Below, piece by piece: positions 61,509 through 64,000 of a stretch of DNA of 64,000 nt (position 1 is its first letter; each line of letters begins with the position of its first letter). Location: NCBI RefSeq assembly GCF_029428875.1, contig NZ_JAJSOO010000001.1:2046001-2110000 (forward strand), written 5' to 3'. The translations under genes and the position numbers were made by a program. The notes under the pieces are model-generated. The model did not search any database. It had not been told where the DNA came from and saw nothing but the letters and a program-made list of their open reading frames with translations. The DNA comes from Streptomyces sp. JH34 (GTDB lineage: Bacteria; Actinomycetota; Actinomycetes; Streptomycetales; Streptomycetaceae).

Positions 61509-62522
61509 TCAGCCGAGGCGCCGGCGCAGCCACCAGGCGCAGAAGCCGGTGAGCAGACCCGCCAGGGCCAGGAAGACGCCCGTCTCGATCCACTGGAACG
61601 TCCAGTAGCGGTCGGCGGGTTGGTACGCCACCTCCACGTGGAGGTCGGACTTCGCGAAGCACACCCCCGGGTCGGTCTCCCGCACGGCGCACCCCTCGGC
61701 GCCCCGGGCCTCGTTGCCGGCCGCGTCGAGCACCGGGGCGTCGCCGGAGACCACCCAGGCGCCGGCCCTGACGAGGCCGACCGTCACCTGGGCGTCGTCG
61801 CCGTCGCCCGACAGCATCATCTGCCGGGCGCTCCAGCCGCTCCCGGCGCCGGCCCCCGGTACGCCGACGGAGCTGAGCGCGACGTCGGTGCGCACGGGTG
61901 CCACGAGGTGCGGGCGGAGCACGTACGGCACGAGGATCTGGACCGCGGCGAACAGGACGAGGGTCGCCGCCATCGCCGGGACGGTCCTGCGGATCAGCAG
62001 TCCCGCGCAGGCTCCGGCCGTGAACGCGAAGGCCGCGTACGCGAGGGGGACGATGCCCCGGCCGTCGAAGAGGAGCGGGGTGAAACGGTCGCTGTTCACC
62101 TCGTCGAGCGGGGAGGCCCACCAGGTCACCATCAGGCTGAGCAGCCCGGTGACGGCCACGGCCGCCAGGCCGACGGTGGTCAGCTTGACGGCGAGCCAGT
62201 GAGTGCGGGTGATGCTCTGGTTCCAGATCAGCCGGTGGGTACCCGTCTCCAGTTCGCGGGCGATCAGGGGCGCGCCCCAGAAGACGCCCATGAGGCCCGG
62301 CACGGCGATCAGGAGGCCGGTGACGAAGGCGGCCAGGGTCTCGTACCGCGTGACGAACGCGTTCTCGGCGGGGCCGCAGTCGCCGCCGCACACGGCGACC
62401 GTGCTGTCGTAGGTGTCCCGGAGCTCGGCCCCGGTGACCACCAGGGCCGCCGTCACGACGACGAGGGCCGCGAGGGCGACCAGGGTCTGGACGCGGTACT
62501 GGCGCCAGGTCAGCCAGATCAT
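61509..62522 (-). CDS. ABC transporter permease
   Basis: 337 aa with six predicted membrane segments (TLVALAALVVVTAALVVTG; AAFVTGLLIAVPGLMGVFWG; VGLAAVAVTGLLSLMVTWWA; LAYAAFAFTAGACAGLLI; AMAATLVLFAAVQILVPYVL; GVFLALAGLLTGFCAWWL) and a large extracellular loop with Cys residues before the last. ABC-2-like. ATG overlaps the ATPase stop (ATGA). With the ATPase and GntR gene it forms a YtrA-type operon, often responding to cell-envelope-active agents. Confidence 0.88.
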   Translation of the reverse strand: MIWLTWRQYRVQTLVALAALVVVTAALVVTGAELRDTYDSTVAVCGGDCGPAENAFVTRYETLAAFVTGLLIAVPGLMGVFWGAPLIARELETGTHRLIWNQSITRTHWLAVKLTTVGLAAVAVTGLLSLMVTWWASPLDEVNSDRFTPLLFDGRGIVPLAYAAFAFTAGACAGLLIRRTVPAMAATLVLFAAVQILVPYVLRPHLVAPVRTDVALSSVGVPGAGAGSGWSARQMMLSGDGDDAQVTVGLVRAGAWVVSGDAPVLDAAGNEARGAEGCAVRETDPGVCFAKSDLHVEVAYQPADRYWTFQWIETGVFLALAGLLTGFCAWWLRRRLG

Positions 62523-63412
62523 CGCTGTGCCTCCAGGGCGGATCGGCGGGCGGGGCCGGACTCGCCCTCGGCCATGTACGTCAGGACGAGGTCTTCCAGG
62601 CCGAGGGGCTCCAGGACCCAGGCCGGGTCGTGGACGGGGGCGGCGGACCGGACGACGAAGGTGCTCTGCCGTTCGGTGTGCGTGGCCCGCAGGACCGTCA
62701 TCCCGTCCGGGAGGCTGTCCGCCTCGCGGCGTGCGGTGGTCAGCCGGAAGTGGGTGCCCAGGAGGTCGTCGACGTCCCCGGCGATCTGTACCCGGGAGGC
62801 GACGAGCGAGATCAGGTGGTCGCAGACCCGCTCCAGGTCGGAGACCAGGTGCGAGGAGAGGACGACGGTGGTGCCGTGCTCGGCGACGTACTCCATGAGC
62901 GCCTGGAGGAACTCGCGGCGGGCCAGGGGGTCGAGGGCTGCCACGGGCTCGTCGAGGATGAGCAGTTCGGGCCGCTTGGCGACGGCGAGGGTGAGGGCGA
63001 CCTGGGCGCGCTGGCCTCCGGAGAGCCTGCCGACGCGCTGCCCGGGGTCGAGACCGAGGTCCTGGATGCGGCCGTCCGCGAGCCGCGCGTCCCAGGCGGG
63101 GTTCAGCCGCGCGCCCAGACGCAGGTGGTCCGCGACGGACAGTGCGGAGTAGGTCGGGGTGTCCTGGGCGACGAACCCGACCCTGGCGAGCTGCGCGGTG
63201 TCCTCCGCGGGGGTCCGGCCGAGGACCCGGATCGTGCCGGAGGTCGGGGCGATCAGCCCGCAGGCCAGTTGTAACAGGGTGGACTTTCCGGCCCCGTTGG
63301 GGCCGACGAGGCCGACGACGCGGCCGGGCGGCACGCTGATCGTGCAGTCCGAGAGGGCCTGGCGGCGGCCGTACCGCTTGCCCAGGCCTTTCGCTTCCAG
63401 AATGGCGGTCAT
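62519..63412 (-). CDS. ABC transporter ATP-binding protein
   Basis: 297 aa. Walker A GLVGPNGAGKSTLLQ, Q-loop VGFVAQDTPTYSAL, signature LSGGQRAQVALTLAVAK, Walker B LLILDEP, H-loop VVLSSHLVSDLE. The C-terminal ~80 residues are an accessory domain. Drives the adjacent permease. ATG overlaps the GntR stop (ATGA), so all three genes are coupled. Confidence 0.94.
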   Translation of the reverse strand: MTAILEAKGLGKRYGRRQALSDCTISVPPGRVVGLVGPNGAGKSTLLQLACGLIAPTSGTIRVLGRTPAEDTAQLARVGFVAQDTPTYSALSVADHLRLGARLNPAWDARLADGRIQDLGLDPGQRVGRLSGGQRAQVALTLAVAKRPELLILDEPVAALDPLARREFLQALMEYVAEHGTTVVLSSHLVSDLERVCDHLISLVASRVQIAGDVDDLLGTHFRLTTARREADSLPDGMTVLRATHTERQSTFVVRSAAPVHDPAWVLEPLGLEDLVLTYMAEGESGPARRSALEAQR

Positions 63413-63798
63413 CGCTCCTCTTCGGTGGACGTGCGGAAGGTGCTCAGGAACAGGGCCTCGATGCTCTCCTCTTCCAGCCCGGCGGCCCGTGCCCGGCCGA
63501 GCCATCCGCGCAACTCCTGTCGCAGCGGCTCGTGTTCGGACAGCGACGCGTCGCTGAGGGTGCTGGACACGAAGGTGCCGACGCCCGGCTTCTTGGCGAC
63601 CAGGCCCTCGTACTCCAGCTCCCGGTACGCCTTGAGCACGGTGTTGGGGTTGATCGCCACCCTGGCCGCGACGTCCTTGACCGTGGGCAGACGGTCACCC
63701 TCGAACAGCAGGCCCAGGCGCATGGCCCGGCGCACCTGGTGGACCAGTTGCAGGTACGGCGCGACACCGGACCGGGCATCCAGGTGAAACTCGATCAC
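63409..63798 (-). CDS. GntR-family (YtrA subfamily) regulator
   Basis: 129 aa. Winged helix at the N-terminus (YLQLVHQVRRAMRLGLLFEG, LPTVKDVAARVAINPNTVLK, YRELEYEGLVAKKPGVGTFV) and the short ~50-residue C-terminal dimerisation region typical of YtrA. GTG start with GAGGAG. Probably represses its own operon through the 28-bp inverted repeat just upstream. Confidence 0.93.
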   Translation of the reverse strand: MIEFHLDARSGVAPYLQLVHQVRRAMRLGLLFEGDRLPTVKDVAARVAINPNTVLKAYRELEYEGLVAKKPGVGTFVSSTLSDASLSEHEPLRQELRGWLGRARAAGLEEESIEALFLSTFRTSTEEER

Positions 63799-63814
63799 CG
63801 TCTCCTCTATTCAT

Positions 63815-63842
63815 CTAGGTTCCTAGCACTATAGGACTCTAG
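63815..63842. promoter_or_regulatory. Operator of the GntR-ABC operon
   Basis: Arms CTAGGTTCCTA and TAGGACTCTAG around a 6-nt centre make an AT-rich 28-bp near-palindrome 17 bp before the GntR start. The CTAG-N2-TCCTA half-site is typical of long YtrA-type operators. Confidence 0.75.
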
Positions 63843-63887
63843 CGGCACCGGGCTTGTCAACGGGCTCGGGAGGAAGGGGCGTTGAAG

Positions 63888-64000
63888 ATGACGTCCATGG
63901 ACGGCCCGGTTTCGGGAAGGCGAAGAGGTATGAGTTCCAGAACCCGCACGCACGGACGTCACCTGGTCGCGCTGCTGCTGGCCGCTCCCCTCGTCGCGGC
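63888..64000 (+). CDS. N-terminal part of an exported protein (runs off the window)
   Basis: In-frame starts at ATG 63888 (behind GGGAGGAAGG) or ATG 63930. From the second the product begins MSSRTRTHGRHLVALLLAAP, a typical signal peptide (basic then hydrophobic). Only the signal region is visible, so the function cannot be told. Divergent from the GntR-ABC operon, with the palindrome between them. Confidence 0.5.
   Translation, partial: MTSMDGPVSGRRRGMSSRTRTHGRHLVALLLAAPLVA

Noticed and set aside
1..64000. rRNA operons, insertion sequences, integrases, attachment sites, plasmid origins
   Set aside because: Looked for on both strands; no transposase or integrase motifs, terminal inverted repeats, or rRNA signatures were seen.

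Overview
The window reads as chromosomal DNA of a Streptomyces species. Support comes from the very high G+C content with G/C-ending codons, frequent GTG starts, a lysine-tailed HU protein (HupS type), two adjacent conservons, the leuCD-ndgR block and the accB-accE pair, all typical of the Streptomyces core chromosome.

Region 1 (1-21.9 kb) is core housekeeping DNA: the 3' end of a small OB-like protein, hupS, a 75-aa protein, leuC-leuD divergent from ndgR, a five-gene Gln/Glu tRNA array (minus strand), a HAD phosphatase, a small secreted protein, a fumarylacetoacetase-family gene coupled to gltX, a 61-aa peptide gene with a duplicated motif, two complete conservons in tandem (cvnA-B-C-D twice), then accE and accB. 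The cvnD copies share a 316-bp identical block, which suggests gene conversion.

Region 2 (21.9-36.1 kb) is accessory and partly decayed. It holds two secreted glycoside hydrolases, each behind a LacI-type palindrome: a GH64-type beta-1,3-glucanase and a CBM2-GH5 endoglucanase. It also holds an amidohydrolase gene with a large internal deletion, a secreted protein with DD-peptidase/Hedgehog-like motifs, a YceI protein under a two-operator promoter, a thioredoxin-reductase-like enzyme coupled to a methyltransferase, a scar made of two truncated genes, a sigma-like protein with hydrophobic segments and a long tail beside a double-glycine bacteriocin-like peptide, a SUKH protein, a membrane protein gene broken by one base, and a transglycosylase-M23 peptidoglycan hydrolase.

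Region 3 (36.2-61.4 kb) is a phage-tail-like contractile injection system (CIS). On the minus strand, a cap protein (DUF4255) and AAA ATPase form one unit. A second unit runs sheath, tube, assembly protein, a 52-aa protein, a 1238-aa Pro-rich VQR-repeat protein, a second tube-like protein, LysM protein, spike, gp25, baseplate J, tail protein and a zinc-ribbon membrane protein. Nearly all joints downstream of the tube are stop/start overlaps, implying tight translational coupling. A divergent membrane protein sits between the units. A LuxR regulator, a large LAL-type regulator and a DUF4157 metallopeptidase with an Arg/Ser-rich tail (candidate cargo) follow. The layout suggests an intracellular Streptomyces-type CIS whose particle is linked to the membrane by the zinc-ribbon protein.

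Region 4 (61.5-64 kb) is a GntR (YtrA-type) regulator, ABC ATPase and permease operon behind a 28-bp near-palindromic operator, and the start of a divergent exported protein. No CRISPR array, rRNA, integrase, transposase or plasmid origin was seen.
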